Part shown: one piece after another, positions 1-9,234 of the stretch | Position numbering within the stretch: the stretch's first letter is position 1 | How the letters are laid out: the number at the start of each line of letters is the position of its first letter | NCBI RefSeq assembly: GCF_021287135.1 | Contig: NZ_JAJTBB010000047.1 | Location: forward strand, 1-64,000 | Reading direction: 5' to 3' | Length of the DNA: 64,000 bases | Origin: Acidovorax sp. | GTDB lineage: Bacteria; Pseudomonadota; Gammaproteobacteria; Burkholderiales; Burkholderiaceae_C | The notes under the pieces: model-generated | Seen by the model: only the letters and a program-made list of their open reading frames with translations | Database searches by the model: none | What the model was told of the DNA's origin: nothing | Position numbers and translations under genes: made by a program

Positions 1-1
1 C

Positions 2-439
2 AGCGCAGCCAGCAGCGAGCAAAGCGCGGGCGTGGGCCAAGTGGGCGAAGCGGTGACGCAGATGGACCAGGCCACGCAGCAGAACGCGGCGCTGGTGGAA
101 GAGATGGCGGCTGCGGCCGGGGCGCTGAACACGCAGGCGGGGGAGCTGGTGCAGGCCGTGGCCGTGTTCCGGCTGGCGGCAGACGCGGCGGCACCCCGTG
201 CGCTGCCCGCCCAGCCGGTTCGCCCGGCTCCGGCACGCACAACGGGGACCCCGCCGGTGGCCGCCGCCCGTGCACCGTTGGGCAGCCGCACGGCGGCGCC
301 CAAGGCGGGCCTGCGTTCGTCGGCCGGGGGGGCGTCCACTTCGCCCCGCGCAGCGGCCACACCCGCCTTGCAGGCTACGGCCGCTCCCGCGCCTTCCGCC
401 GCCGCCACCAGCAAGGACGACGACTGGGAAAGCTTCTGA
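2..439 (+). CDS. Methyl-accepting chemotaxis protein, C-terminal part
   Basis: This is the 3' end of a chemoreceptor gene whose start lies left of the window. The first ~45 residues are the end of the cytoplasmic signalling coiled coil, which docks CheA and CheW ([20 protein letters not shown], typical of the adaptation-helix end of MCPs). A long Ala/Pro-rich tail of about 80 residues follows. The protein ends in DDDWESF, which fits the xWxxF C-terminal pentapeptide used by high-abundance receptors to tether CheR and CheB. The ligand domain is not in the window, so the sensed signal is unknown. Confidence 0.9.
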   Translation, partial: SAASSEQSAGVGQVGEAVTQMDQATQQNAALVEEMAAAAGALNTQAGELVQAVAVFRLAADAAAPRALPAQPVRPAPARTTGTPPVAAARAPLGSRTAAPKAGLRSSAGGASTSPRAAATPALQATAAPAPSAAATSKDDDWESF

Positions 440-499
440 GCTTTCAGCGGCCACCCTTCTTCAGATGTTTTTTTGATGAAGTAACAACAATTCAGTCGT

Positions 500-527
500 T
501 TGGGTTTTAAAGCGGGGTTTGCAGAAT
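500..527 (+). promoter_or_regulatory. Promoter of the RBBP9-like hydrolase, twin of the sbp promoter
   Basis: TTGGGT (500-505), a 16 bp spacer and CAGAAT (522-527) form a weak sigma-70-like promoter. The stretch from about 482 to 537 aligns with the region 1243-1305 before sbp: both have TAACAA upstream, a shared GTTTTAAAGCG in the spacer and GGC(G)CATC downstream. A common activator such as a CysB-type regulator is an inference. The predicted transcript starts near 534. Confidence 0.5.
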
Positions 528-590
528 AGGCGCATCCCTGCTTCACGCAGCGGCCGCCAGACCCTTCTGGCAGGCCGTTGCCCCAACGCT

Positions 591-1169
591 TTGACCTGCC
601 CCACCGTCATCATTGTTCCCGGCTGGCGTGACTCCGGCCCCGGCCACTGGCAAAGCCTGTGGGCCGAGCGCCTGCCCGGTGCGAGCCGGGTGGTCCAGGA
701 CGACTGGATCACGCCCCGGCGTGCGGCCTGGGTGGAGCGGCTGGAGCACACCGTGCTGGCCGCGCCGGGCCCCGTGGTCATCGCGGCCCACAGCCTGGGG
801 TGCATTGCCACGGTGCACATGGGGCCTGCAGCGGCAGCCCGTGTGGCCGGCGCCTTGCTGGTGGCCCCGGCGGACCCGGAGCGCCGCGCCGTGCTGAGCG
901 ACTTTGCCCCCGTGCCGTACGCCGCCCTGCCGTACCGCAGCATCGTGGTGGCCAGCAGCAACGACCCCTATTGCCCGATTCGCCTGGCTGGCGCCTATGC
1001 CCGCGCCTGGGGCAGCGAATTCGTGCGCATGCAGAACGCGGGGCATATCAACATTGACTCGGGCCACGGCGAATGGCCGCTGGGCTGGGCCTTGCTGCAA
1101 TCGCTGTACGGCGGCGCCGCCCCGGCCCTGGAAATTCCCGCGCCGCGACTGGCTTCTAGCGCCGCCTGA
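591..1169 (+). CDS. RBBP9/YdeN-family serine hydrolase (alpha/beta hydrolase)
   Basis: This is a small cytoplasmic alpha/beta hydrolase of about 192 residues. Visible marks are the VPGWRDSGPGHWQ oxyanion region close to the N-terminus, the nucleophile elbow AHSLGC, the acid region SSNDPYC and the histidine in NAGHINIDSGHGEWP, all typical of the RBBP9/YdeN family. The substrate is not known for bacterial members. The reading frame is open from a TTG at 519, but that codon lies upstream of the predicted transcription start, so I choose TTG 591, the only start candidate between there and the conserved core. It precedes the sulfate importer operon and shares its promoter design, suggesting a job in sulfur supply. 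The start is uncertain. Confidence 0.8.
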   Translation: MTCPTVIIVPGWRDSGPGHWQSLWAERLPGASRVVQDDWITPRRAAWVERLEHTVLAAPGPVVIAAHSLGCIATVHMGPAAAARVAGALLVAPADPERRAVLSDFAPVPYAALPYRSIVVASSNDPYCPIRLAGAYARAWGSEFVRMQNAGHINIDSGHGEWPLGWALLQSLYGGAAPALEIPAPRLASSAA

Positions 1170-1260
1170 GGCCTGCCCGCGCGGGGCGAAAGCGATCTCC
1201 CTGCCGCTGGCATTGAAATCTATATGCCGCTGGATGATTATTTAACAAAAATCTATTCTT

Positions 1261-1288
1261 TTGAGTTTTAAAGCGCGCTCCGCACAAT
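1261..1288 (+). promoter_or_regulatory. Promoter of the sulfate importer operon
   Basis: TTGAGT (1261-1266), a 16 bp spacer and CACAAT (1283-1288). The A+T-rich stretch TAACAAAAATCTATTCTTTT just upstream is where a LysR-type activator such as CysB would bind in sulfate genes of this group (inference). The position makes an ATG at 1287 impossible as a start and supports ATG 1326 for sbp. Confidence 0.5.
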
Positions 1289-1325
1289 GCGGCATCTCCC
1301 AGCATCTTTGGACGGATTCCCTGCA

Positions 1326-2321
1326 ATGACTTCTTTGAAACTCAAGACTGTTCTGGCCGCTGTGGCCCTGGCCGCCAGCGGCATGGCCGCCGCGCAGAAT
1401 TCGCTGCTGAACGTGTCGTATGACGTGGCCCGCGAGTTCTACAAGGACTACAACGCCGCGTTCATTGCCCACTACAAGAAGACCACCGGCCAGGACGTGA
1501 AGATCGACCAGTCGCACGCCGGCTCCAGCGCCCAGGCCCGCGCCGTGAACGATGGCCTGGCCGCCGACGTGGTCACGATGAACACCACCACCGACGTGCA
1601 GTTCCTGGCCGACAACGGCGTGGTGGCCAAGGACTGGGCCAAGAAATTCCCCAACGACGCCTCGCCCACCACCTCCACCATGCTGTTCCTGGTGCGCAAC
1701 GGCAACCCCAAGGGCATCAAGGACTGGGACGACCTGATCAAGCCCGGCGTGCAGGTGATCGTGGTCAACCCCAAGACGGGCGGCAACGGCCGCTATGCCT
1801 ACCTGGCCGCCTGGGGCGCCGTGCGCGAAAAGGGCGGCACCGAAGCCCAGGCCGCAGAGTTCGTGGGCAAGCTCTACAAGAACGTGCCCGTGCTGGCCAA
1901 GGGCGGACGCGACGCCACGGCCACCTTCCTGCAGCGCAACCAGGGCGACGTGCTCATCACCTTCGAGTCCGAGGTGGTGTCCATCGACCGCGAATTCGGC
2001 ACCGGCAAGGTCGATGCCGTGTACCCCTCGGTGAGCATCGTGGCCGAGAACCCCGTGGCCGTGGTGGAGCGCACCGTGGCCAAGAAGGGCACGGCCCAGC
2101 TGGCCAAGGCCTACCTGGATTACCTGTACTCCGACGAGGCGCAGGAGATCGCCGCCAAGCACGCGATCCGCCCGCGTTCGGAGAAGGTGCTCAAGAAGTA
2201 CGAATCCACCTTCAAGCCCCTCAAGCAGTTCACCGTTGCCAAGTACTTTGGCAGTCTGACGGAGGCGCAGAAGGTGCACTTCAACGATGGTGGGCAGTTC
2301 GACAAGCTGTACACGAAGTGA
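1326..2321 (+). CDS. sbp: Periplasmic sulfate-binding protein
   Basis: This is the substrate-binding component of the sulfate/thiosulfate ABC importer, 331 residues. A Sec signal peptide is clear (hydrophobic AAVALAASGMAAAQ, cleavage after AAA or AQ). The mature part starts NSLLNVSYDVAREFYKDYN, the hallmark start of Sbp/CysP proteins, and contains the ligand-loop segments QSHAGSSAQ and NPKTGGNGRYAYL. The gene is first in an operon with cysT, cysW and cysA on the same strand. The frame is open upstream to 1287, but ATG 1326 gives the proper signal peptide and lies 3' of the promoter. Expression is probably induced by sulfur limitation. Confidence 0.95.
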   Translation: MTSLKLKTVLAAVALAASGMAAAQNSLLNVSYDVAREFYKDYNAAFIAHYKKTTGQDVKIDQSHAGSSAQARAVNDGLAADVVTMNTTTDVQFLADNGVVAKDWAKKFPNDASPTTSTMLFLVRNGNPKGIKDWDDLIKPGVQVIVVNPKTGGNGRYAYLAAWGAVREKGGTEAQAAEFVGKLYKNVPVLAKGGRDATATFLQRNQGDVLITFESEVVSIDREFGTGKVDAVYPSVSIVAENPVAVVERTVAKKGTAQLAKAYLDYLYSDEAQEIAAKHAIRPRSEKVLKKYESTFKPLKQFTVAKYFGSLTEAQKVHFNDGGQFDKLYTK

Positions 2322-2324
2322 GCA

Positions 2325-2450
2325 TCCCCCTGAGGCGCTGCGCGCCTTCCCCCTTCTCTCGAATTGCTTCGCAATTCGGGAAGGGGGACGCCACCGGTGC
2401 TGCGGGGCGGCCCTTGCACGGTGGCCCTGGCCTGGGTCGCGCCAGTTTTT
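2325..2450 (+). repeat. Intergenic repeat family B, copy 1
   Basis: This copy lies between sbp and cysT. It contains CCCCCTGAGGCGCTGCGCGCC, a TTCCCCC...GGGGGACGCC inverted pair enclosing the palindrome CGAATTGCTTCGCAATTCG, then GCGGGGCGGCCCTTGC. The same layout recurs at 43190-43322. Being inside an operon it could form RNA structure that lowers distal expression, which is inference. Confidence 0.75.
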
Positions 2451-2482
2451 GAGCGCGGTGTAAACCAATAGCTTCGCTTTCT

Positions 2483-3310
2483 ATGACGAGAAACAAGAGC
2501 GCCAAAAAGGTGCTGCCCGGTTTCGGGCTGACGCTGGGCTACACGCTCTTTTATTTGAGCGTCATCGTGCTGATCCCGTTGTCGGCACTGATCTTCAAGA
2601 CCTTTACCCTGAGCTGGGAGCAGTTCTGGGCGGCTGTCAGCGCGCCGCGGGTGCTCGCTTCGTACCGGCTCACGTTTGGCGCGTCGTTCCTGGCGGCGTT
2701 GGTCAATCTGGTGTTCGGGCTGCTGATTGCGTGGGTGCTGGTGCGCTACAAGTTTCCGGGCAAGAAGATCATGGACGCGCTGGTGGATCTGCCGTTCGCG
2801 CTGCCCACGGCCGTGGCGGGCATTTCGCTCACGGCTTTGCTGGCGGGGAACGGTTGGGTGGGCAGCGTGCTGGAGCCGCTGGGCATCCAGCTGGCGTTCA
2901 AGCCGGCGGGCATCGTGATCGCGCTGATTTTCATCGGGCTGCCGTTTGTGGTGCGCACCGTGCAGCCGGTGCTGGAAGATGCCGAGAAAGAGCTGGAAGA
3001 AGCCGCTACCTGCCTGGGCGCCACGCGGTGGCAGACCTTCCGGCTGGTCATCCTGCCTTCTGTCGCACCCGCGCTGCTCACGGGCTTTGCCATGGCATTT
3101 GCCCGGGCGGTGGGCGAGTACGGCTCGGTGATCTTCATCGCGGGCAACATGCCCATGGTGTCGGAGATCACGCCCCTCATCATCATCGGCAAGCTGGAGC
3201 AGTATGACTATGCCGGCGCCACCGCTGTGGCCGTGGTCATGCTGGTGATCTCCTTCATCCTGCTGTTCGTCATCAATGCGCTGCAAGCTTGGCAGCGCAA
3301 GAGATCCTGA
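2483..3310 (+). CDS. cysT: Sulfate ABC transporter permease CysT (CysU)
   Basis: This is an inner-membrane permease of 275 residues, about six hydrophobic segments, first half of the CysT-CysW channel that passes sulfate from Sbp into the cytoplasm. The EAA loop that contacts CysA is visible at about residues 168-190 (EELEEAATCLGATRWQTF), followed by the conserved ARAVGEYGSVIFI. It is the second gene of the operon, separated from sbp by 161 bp that hold repeat copy B1, and 27 bp ahead of cysW. Length and motifs fit the family. Confidence 0.95.
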   Translation: MTRNKSAKKVLPGFGLTLGYTLFYLSVIVLIPLSALIFKTFTLSWEQFWAAVSAPRVLASYRLTFGASFLAALVNLVFGLLIAWVLVRYKFPGKKIMDALVDLPFALPTAVAGISLTALLAGNGWVGSVLEPLGIQLAFKPAGIVIALIFIGLPFVVRTVQPVLEDAEKELEEAATCLGATRWQTFRLVILPSVAPALLTGFAMAFARAVGEYGSVIFIAGNMPMVSEITPLIIIGKLEQYDYAGATAVAVVMLVISFILLFVINALQAWQRKRS

Positions 3311-3337
3311 GCCGCGCCCTGGACGGAAAGCTGAGAT

Positions 3338-4231
3338 ATGAATAACCGAACTGTCCGCCGCGCCCGGGCCGGAACCACCGAAGCACCCTGGGTGCGCTAC
3401 ACGCTCATCGCCACGGCGCTGGCGTTCATGCTGCTGTTCCTGGTGCTGCCCCTGGCCGCCGTATTTGCCGAGGCGCTGCGCAAAGGTTTTGGCGCCTACC
3501 TCGAAGGCCTGCGCGAGCCCGATGCCTGGGCGGCCATCAAGCTCACCCTCATCACGGCCGTGATCGCCGTGCCGCTGAACCTGGTGTTTGGCGTGGCGGC
3601 CGCGTGGTGTATCGCCAAGTACGAGTTCCGCGGAAAGGCCTTTTTGACCACGCTGGTGGACCTGCCGTTTTCGGTGTCGCCCGTGGTGGCGGGGCTCATC
3701 TACGTGCTGATGTTCGGCGCGCAGGGCTGGTTTGGCCCCTGGCTGCAGGCCCATGACATCAAGATCATTTTTGCCGTGCCTGGCATCGTGCTGGCCACCG
3801 TGTTCGTCACGTTCCCCTTCATCGCCCGCGAGCTGGTCCCGCTGATGCAGGCCCAAGGCAATGACGAAGAGCAGGCCGCCATCGTGCTGGGTGCGAGCGG
3901 CTGGCAGACCTTCTGGCACGTGACCTTGCCCAACATCAAGTGGGGCCTGCTGTACGGCGTGATCCTGTGCAATGCGCGGGCCATGGGCGAGTTTGGCGCG
4001 GTGTCGGTGGTGTCGGGCCACATCCGCGGGCAGACCAACACCATCCCGCTGCACGTCGAGATCCTCTACAACGAATACCAGTCCGTGGCCGCCTTCGCTG
4101 CCGCATCGCTGCTGGCGCTGCTGGCCCTGGTCACCCTGGTCATCAAGTCCATTGCCGAACACCGCAACGAACAGGCCCTGAAGGCCGCTGCTGAATTGCC
4201 GCCCGAGCGCCCCGCGCCCGCTGGCGTGTGA
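3338..4231 (+). CDS. cysW: Sulfate ABC transporter permease CysW
   Basis: This is the second permease of the sulfate importer, 297 residues with about six membrane segments. It is paralogous to CysT. The coupling loop reads [17 protein letters not shown] and is followed by [21 protein letters not shown], diagnostic of CysW. A basic, soluble N-terminal tail precedes the first membrane segment, and a C-terminal tail rich in Ala, Glu and Pro follows the last. It is 12 bp upstream of cysA, so the two are surely cotranscribed. Confidence 0.95.
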   Translation: MNNRTVRRARAGTTEAPWVRYTLIATALAFMLLFLVLPLAAVFAEALRKGFGAYLEGLREPDAWAAIKLTLITAVIAVPLNLVFGVAAAWCIAKYEFRGKAFLTTLVDLPFSVSPVVAGLIYVLMFGAQGWFGPWLQAHDIKIIFAVPGIVLATVFVTFPFIARELVPLMQAQGNDEEQAAIVLGASGWQTFWHVTLPNIKWGLLYGVILCNARAMGEFGAVSVVSGHIRGQTNTIPLHVEILYNEYQSVAAFAAASLLALLALVTLVIKSIAEHRNEQALKAAAELPPERPAPAGV

Positions 4232-4243
4232 AGGAAACAGACC

Positions 4244-5368
4244 ATGAGCATTGAAATCCGCAACGTCAGCAAACAGTTTGGCGACTTCCAGGCCCTGCGC
4301 GACGTGAGCCTGGACATCGCCTCGGGCGAACTCATCGCGCTGCTGGGCCCCTCGGGCTGTGGCAAGACCACCCTGCTGCGCATCATCGCGGGGCTGGAAA
4401 CCCCTGACACCGGCAGCATCCACTTCAGCGGCGAAGACACCACCGACGTGCACGTGCGGGAGCGCAATGTGGGCTTCGTGTTCCAGCATTACGCATTGTT
4501 CCGCCACATGACGGTGTTCGAGAACGTCGCCTTTGGCCTGCGCGTAAAGCCCCGCGGCGAGCGCCCGAGCGATGCGCAGATCAAGCAAAAGGTCATGGAC
4601 CTGCTCAAGCTGGTGCAGCTGGACTGGCTGGCCGAGCGCTACCCCTCGCAGCTCTCGGGTGGCCAGCGCCAGCGTATCGCCCTGGCCCGCGCCCTGGCCG
4701 TGGAACCCAAGGTGCTGCTGCTGGACGAGCCGTTCGGCGCGCTGGACGCCAAGGTGCGCAAGGAACTGCGCCGCTGGCTGCGCCGCCTGCACGACGAACT
4801 GCACGTGACCAGCATCTTCGTGACCCACGACCAGGAAGAAGCCCTGGAGGTGGCCGACCGCGTGGTGGTCATCAACCAGGGCAAGATCGAGCAAAGCGGC
4901 TCGCCCCAGCAGGTGTGGGACCAGCCCGCCAGCCCGTTCGTCTACGGCTTCCTGGGCGATGTGAACCTGTTCCACGGCCGCGCCCACGAAGGCCTGGTGC
5001 ACCTGGAGGGCATGCAGATCGATTCGCCCGAACACAGCCAGGCCCAGAACGCCAAGGCCTTTGCCTATGTGCGCCCGCACGACCTGGATGTGGAGCGCTA
5101 TTCGCCCGGCGCCGGGCTGGACGCCGACGGCCGCCCGCGCGGCATCGTGGCCCAGCTCAGCCGCGCCATCGTGGTAGGCCCCATCGCGCGGCTGGAACTT
5201 ATTCCCTCTGACGACCACAAACCAGCGGACAATGCGTCCCCAGACCACTTGATCGAAGCGCAGATCCCTGCGCAGCAGTTCAAGGAAATGGGGTTCAAGG
5301 AGGGTGAAACGCTGGTGGTGACACCGCGCCGCGCTCGCGTATTTCTGGATCACGCTGCTGGGATTTGA
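4244..5368 (+). CDS. cysA: Sulfate/thiosulfate ABC transporter ATPase CysA
   Basis: This is the ATPase that powers the CysTW permease, 374 residues. In order it shows Walker A GPSGCGKT (about residue 34), the Q-loop in FVFQHYALF, the signature LSGGQRQ, Walker [12 protein letters not shown] and the switch histidine in VTHDQEEA. After about residue 240 comes a TOBE-type regulatory domain ([27 protein letters not shown]). It is the last gene of the operon. A cysB regulator, common at this position in relatives, is not present; repeat B2 and dsbB follow instead. Confidence 0.96.
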   Translation: MSIEIRNVSKQFGDFQALRDVSLDIASGELIALLGPSGCGKTTLLRIIAGLETPDTGSIHFSGEDTTDVHVRERNVGFVFQHYALFRHMTVFENVAFGLRVKPRGERPSDAQIKQKVMDLLKLVQLDWLAERYPSQLSGGQRQRIALARALAVEPKVLLLDEPFGALDAKVRKELRRWLRRLHDELHVTSIFVTHDQEEALEVADRVVVINQGKIEQSGSPQQVWDQPASPFVYGFLGDVNLFHGRAHEGLVHLEGMQIDSPEHSQAQNAKAFAYVRPHDLDVERYSPGAGLDADGRPRGIVAQLSRAIVVGPIARLELIPSDDHKPADNASPDHLIEAQIPAQQFKEMGFKEGETLVVTPRRARVFLDHAAGI

Positions 5369-5462
5369 TTCCCCCCTGAGCCGCTTCGCGTCTTCCCCCA
5401 AGGGGGGACGACGGCCTTTGCTGCGGGACGGCCCTTGCTGGCCGTCCGCGCGCTGGGGCTGT
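5369..5462 (+). repeat. Intergenic repeat family B, copy 2
   Basis: This copy starts directly after the cysA stop: CCCCCCTGAGCCGCTTCGCG, then TTCCCCCAAGGGGGGACG, which forms a short C/G hairpin, then GCGGGACGGCCCTTGCTGGCCGTCC. It may end transcripts of the sulfate operon, but no U-tract follows. Confidence 0.7.
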
Positions 5463-5514
5463 GACGGTATCAGAGGCGATGCCCTGGGCGGCTGCTTTTG
5501 TATGAGGGATAAGA

Positions 5515-6057
5515 ATGATGGTGTTGAACTGGATTGATCAGGCCCCGCGCCGCGTGCTGGCACTGATCAGCGTGGCTTGCGTGGCGATGCTCGCTTTTGG
5601 CATGTACCTGCAGCATGTGGTGGGCCTGGAGCCGTGCCCCATGTGCATCGTGCAGCGCTACGCACTGATCGGCGTGGCCGTCTTCGCTGGCTTGGCCAGC
5701 GCCCGCGGCGCCAAGGGCTGGTGGATGACCTGGGCCGTGCTGGCCCTCATCACCGCCGGCTTCGGCGCCTTCGTGGCCGCCCGCCAGAGCTGGCTGCAGT
5801 GGTACCCGCCCGAGATCGCCACCTGCGGCCGCGACTTCTACGGCATGATCGAAAACTACCCCATCAGCCGCGCCATCCCCATGATCTTCCGCGGCTCGGG
5901 TGACTGCACGGCGGTGGACTGGACTTTCCTGGGCGGCTCCATTGCCAACTGGTCTTTCATCTGCTTTACCGGCTTTGGCGCGGTGTTGGTGGCGCTGCTG
6001 GTGCGCGGCCTGAAGCACGGCAGCCAACGGGGCGGGGCAGGGTACTCGGCGGCCTGA
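5515..6057 (+). CDS. dsbB: Disulfide bond formation protein B
   Basis: This is an inner-membrane quinone reductase, 180 residues, that reoxidises DsbA. Four membrane segments are visible. The first periplasmic loop carries the CPMC cysteine pair (about residues 41-44, in GLEPCPMCIVQRYAL), and the second loop carries the other pair (ATCGRDFYG and GSGDCTAVDW). This four-cysteine set is complete, so the enzyme should be active. ATG 5515 is followed at once by another ATG at 5518, and either may be used. A strong terminator follows at 6093, so it is probably a single-gene unit. Confidence 0.93.
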   Translation: MMVLNWIDQAPRRVLALISVACVAMLAFGMYLQHVVGLEPCPMCIVQRYALIGVAVFAGLASARGAKGWWMTWAVLALITAGFGAFVAARQSWLQWYPPEIATCGRDFYGMIENYPISRAIPMIFRGSGDCTAVDWTFLGGSIANWSFICFTGFGAVLVALLVRGLKHGSQRGGAGYSAA

Positions 6058-6092
6058 GGCCGGATTGCCCGGGCGGGGCCGTGATTCTTGCC

Positions 6093-6118
6093 AGGCGCTC
6101 TGCGGAGCGCCTTTTTTT
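6093..6118 (+). terminator. Rho-independent terminator after dsbB
   Basis: An 8 bp perfect stem, AGGCGCTC and GAGCGCCT around loop TGCG, is followed directly by a run of T. It lies 36 bp after the dsbB stop. The 6120-6304 stretch behind it shows no gene. Confidence 0.88.
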
Positions 6119-6304
6119 ATTTCCGCATTCGCACGAATCGAGCGGAGTGCGCGCTGCGGATTGGGACACACTGCGAGGCGCAAAACACGGCAATCGCCGG
6201 CGCTATTGCGAGGATTTGCGTGCGCGGCAGATCGCCCGAGGCCGCAGAGGTACACGGCCCGATGATTCGCGCAGAGCCTCCCTGAGGCGCCTGTCCCACA
6301 CGGT

Positions 6305-8302
6305 TCAATCGCGCGCTGAGGGAGCCTCGCGAGCCCGGTGAAGCTGCCGGACACTGGCCAGCAGGAATGCGCGCGTGCCTGGCACACCCAGCCCATCGAG
6401 CTGGCCATCAGCTTCCGCCCCAACGGCCAGCCAAGCTTGCAGGGCGGCCTGCGCGACCTCCAGATGCAGCTCTTTCAGCAGCAGGCTGACCAGCGGCGCC
6501 CCTGCCGCTGGGTCTGCGATCTGCCCGAGCGCCAGGGCCGCTCCCTGGCGGCGGCGCGCGTTGGAATGGCTCAGTTGACCGACCAGTGCGGGCACTGTCG
6601 CTGGACCGCCCAGGCGGCCCAAGGCCTCCAGGATCGCTTCGGTGGCGCCATCGGCCGGGAGCGCCCGGAGCAAATCGGGAATCGCCTCGCGCGTGGCGGC
6701 CTTCGCCAGGGTTTCGGTGATCAGCCGGGCGTCGGCCGGCGACTCGGCCAGCGGTAATGCCGCAGCCAGCGCTGCGCTGGCCTCAGCACTGGGCGTGACG
6801 GTCAGCGACCGTATGGCCGCGTCGCGCAATGGGTTGCGCCGGACCAAGAGTGGCGCCAACAACGCAGCCCCCTGGGAGGCGCGGAACTCGGAAAGCGCCA
6901 CCACGTAGCGGTATCGCAGGCCGTCAGTGGCCGCTTGCGCTGCGCCGATCAGCGCAGGCAGCACATCGGCCCCTTGCGCCGCCAGGGCTGCGCACACGTT
7001 GTGGACATATTCGTTGCGGATGCCGGGCAGCAGGCTCAAGAGCAGAGCCTGAACCTGGGGGCCGCGAAGCTTCTGGCAGGCGTGCGCCACAGCGCTGGCA
7101 TTCCAGTGATGGGGATCGTCCGCCAATGCCCGTGCGAAGCCGTCGAAACCCTCAGCACAGCCCATGGAAACCAGGGCCGCGGCCACGCTCACGGCGTCGC
7201 CGCTGGAGAGCTGGGGCAGCATGCCGCGCAGAGGCTCTGCCGCTGCCTCGGGCGCCGTGCGCGCCAGCTGCAGCGCGGCGGCTCGGCGCACCTGCAACGA
7301 CGCCGAATGCAACCCGGCGCGGGGCCACTGCAGCTCGCCGGGCCCCTGCAGTTGGGCCAGCACCTCGGCCAGGTCGCTGGCATCGCGCGGTGTCCTGGCC
7401 TGCTCGAGCGCGGCCATCAGTTCGGGCACGGCTTCCTGCGCCTTCAGAGGGCCCAGCGCCGGGGCGGCAATGGTCACTCCGGCCCGCAGCAGTGGCGCGA
7501 TCGCACGTGCGTCGCCCAACTCGCCAAGCACCTTGACCAGTTCCCTCCGCAGTTCCAGCGGCATTCCCCGGCGCGGGTGTTCAAACGTCTCGATCAGCGG
7601 GACCACCGCCGCCGCGTCGCCCAGGCGCCCTAGCGCGCTGACACAGGTCCGGCGGACTCTCGCGTCCGCGTCGCCGAGTCCTTCGATCAGCAGGTCCAGG
7701 TTGGCGCGCGTGGATTTCTGCACCACCGCGCTGCACAGCGTGTTGATGACCTCGCCAAAGTCCTTCTTTTTGTCGGCCTCTTCACGCCGCAGCGTGCGGA
7801 TGGCCTCCAGCAGGTCGGCGATCCAGTGCTCGTCGGCGTGGCCGTGGAGGGCCGTCGCGGCATACTCGCGCACCGCCGCGCTGCGGTGGCCCAAGGCCTT
7901 GAACAATGGCGCGCGTGCTTCCGGCGACGAGATACGGCCCAGGTACATGAAGCCCGAGCAGGCTTCGTCAACGCTCTTGGACTTGGCCATGCGCAGGTAC
8001 AGCGGCAACGCATCATTGGAGGGGCGGATCAGCAACGCCTGCTTGGCCGCGTCCGCCACCTTGTCATCTTCGTCCAGCGTGGCATTCACCAACAGCGCGG
8101 GAGCACGGTCCGCCAGCTCCAGCAGTGCATTGCGAGCCAGGGGCCGCTGATTTGCCGGCGCCGACCGCAGGAATGTCACGATGGCTTCGGCAGCCTCTGC
8201 GGTGGCTGTGCTGGCCAGCGCTTCCAAAGCCAAGAACACATCGACATTTTTTGTGGAACTCTGCAGCGTGTCTGCAAGCGCCTGGACTAGATTTTCATTC
8301 AT
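6305..8302 (-). CDS. HEAT-repeat protein, function unknown
   Basis: This is a 665-residue protein made almost wholly of helical HEAT/PBS-lyase-like repeats. Recurrent units such as DADARVRRTCVSALGRLGD, EAVPELMAALEQ and NARRRQGAALALGQIAD run from the N- to the C-terminus. There is no signal peptide, membrane segment or catalytic motif, so it is probably a cytoplasmic scaffold. I chose ATG 8302 (MNENLVQALADTLQ); the frame stays open to 8461, but the extra residues are low-complexity and look untranslated. No functional partner is apparent nearby; the next gene upstream encodes a GST-like protein 230 bp away on the same strand. Confidence 0.75.
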   Translation of the reverse strand: MNENLVQALADTLQSSTKNVDVFLALEALASTATAEAAEAIVTFLRSAPANQRPLARNALLELADRAPALLVNATLDEDDKVADAAKQALLIRPSNDALPLYLRMAKSKSVDEACSGFMYLGRISSPEARAPLFKALGHRSAAVREYAATALHGHADEHWIADLLEAIRTLRREEADKKKDFGEVINTLCSAVVQKSTRANLDLLIEGLGDADARVRRTCVSALGRLGDAAAVVPLIETFEHPRRGMPLELRRELVKVLGELGDARAIAPLLRAGVTIAAPALGPLKAQEAVPELMAALEQARTPRDASDLAEVLAQLQGPGELQWPRAGLHSASLQVRRAAALQLARTAPEAAAEPLRGMLPQLSSGDAVSVAAALVSMGCAEGFDGFARALADDPHHWNASAVAHACQKLRGPQVQALLLSLLPGIRNEYVHNVCAALAAQGADVLPALIGAAQAATDGLRYRYVVALSEFRASQGAALLAPLLVRRNPLRDAAIRSLTVTPSAEASAALAAALPLAESPADARLITETLAKAATREAIPDLLRALPADGATEAILEALGRLGGPATVPALVGQLSHSNARRRQGAALALGQIADPAAGAPLVSLLLKELHLEVAQAALQAWLAVGAEADGQLDGLGVPGTRAFLLASVRQLHRAREAPSARD

Positions 8303-8532
8303 GGTGGAAGCGTTCGGCGGGGTTGTCCGGGGCCGGTGCTGCGACGAGGCCCGCGGCAGGGCGGCCCGACGGCCCACAGGGGCCATAAGCCCGCTTGGGC
8401 CGCCTGGGCCGGGCTGCATCATAGGTGCGTTCCCAAGGCCGTCACTGGACAAATCGTCCACCGGTCGGGCATCCGCATCGCGGGAGGGGCCGTCCAGGGG
8501 GCGGACTGCCCCCAGCCGCTGGATCTTTCCGT

Positions 8533-9234
8533 CTACCCACGGGCAGGCGCTGCGCCCGCCGCGCGCTCACCGCACGGAAACTGCACTCCCTCCGTCCCCT
8601 CCACCCAGGCCGCCAGCTTGTCCCCCATCACGCCGGCGAACAGGGCGCCCTCTTGCCACCGGGCCAGCCATCCCTGCAATTGCGGCCAGGGCTGTGCGTC
8701 CCACCAGGCTTTGTCGATCCCTGAGAACTGCCGCACGAAGGGTGCAATGGCGCTGTCCGCCAGTGCGGGGTGTTGGCCGAAGAGGTGGCCGGTGGGAGTT
8801 GCAGACGCGGCCAGCCGGGTCTCCAGCGCGCGCAGCCAGGCGACGGCCCGTGCGCGTTCCGCCTCCCCGTCCACGCCAGGGTAGCGGGTGGGGTATTTGC
8901 ACCGGTCCAGCGCGCGCTTGAAGGGGCCGTCGCACTCGGCGATCAGCGCCAGCATGTCGTGCAGCGTGCCGTGGGTCGGCGCCAGCCAGCCTTCGGGGTC
9001 GTGCTGGCGCAGGGCCCACAGCATGATGTCCAGGCTTTGGTCCAGCACCTGGCCGCCGGGCAGCACCAGCACGGGCACGGTGCCCTTGGGGGATGCTTGC
9101 AGCAGGGCCTGGGGCTTGTGCTTCAGGTCCACTTCGCGCAGCTCGCACACCTGGCCGCTCACGGCCAGTGCCAGGCGGGCGCGCAGGGCATACGGGCAGC
9201 GGCGGAAGGAATACAGGATGGGAAGAGGCGGCAT
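8533..9234 (-). CDS. Glutathione S-transferase-like protein
   Basis: This is a 233-residue cytoplasmic protein with an N-terminal thioredoxin-fold GST domain. It begins LPILYSFRRCPYALRARLAL, with CPYA in the place of a glutaredoxin-type active site, as in omega/Grx2-like GSTs. The conserved cis-proline turn SPKGTVPVLVLPGG and the glutathione-contact QSLDIMLW follow. The C-terminal half (from about residue 90) is the all-helical domain. The start ATG 9234 puts the fold directly at the N-terminus, whereas the open frame to 9360 adds an unlikely basic tail. The substrate is unknown. Confidence 0.85.
   Translation of the reverse strand: MPPLPILYSFRRCPYALRARLALAVSGQVCELREVDLKHKPQALLQASPKGTVPVLVLPGGQVLDQSLDIMLWALRQHDPEGWLAPTHGTLHDMLALIAECDGPFKRALDRCKYPTRYPGVDGEAERARAVAWLRALETRLAASATPTGHLFGQHPALADSAIAPFVRQFSGIDKAWWDAQPWPQLQGWLARWQEGALFAGVMGDKLAAWVEGTEGVQFPCGERAAGAAPARG

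Noticed and set aside
519-590. TTG 519 as the start of the hydrolase
   Set aside because: It is upstream of the predicted transcription start by comparison with the sbp promoter.
1287-1325. Upstream ATG for sbp
   Set aside because: It lies on the -10 box of the promoter and would add residues before a good signal peptide.
2120-5563. Very long open frame on the minus strand opposite the sulfate genes
   Set aside because: It is antisense to well-supported cysT, cysW and cysA, and its translation is low-complexity His/Arg/Gln-rich, as expected from the mirror of high-GC genes.
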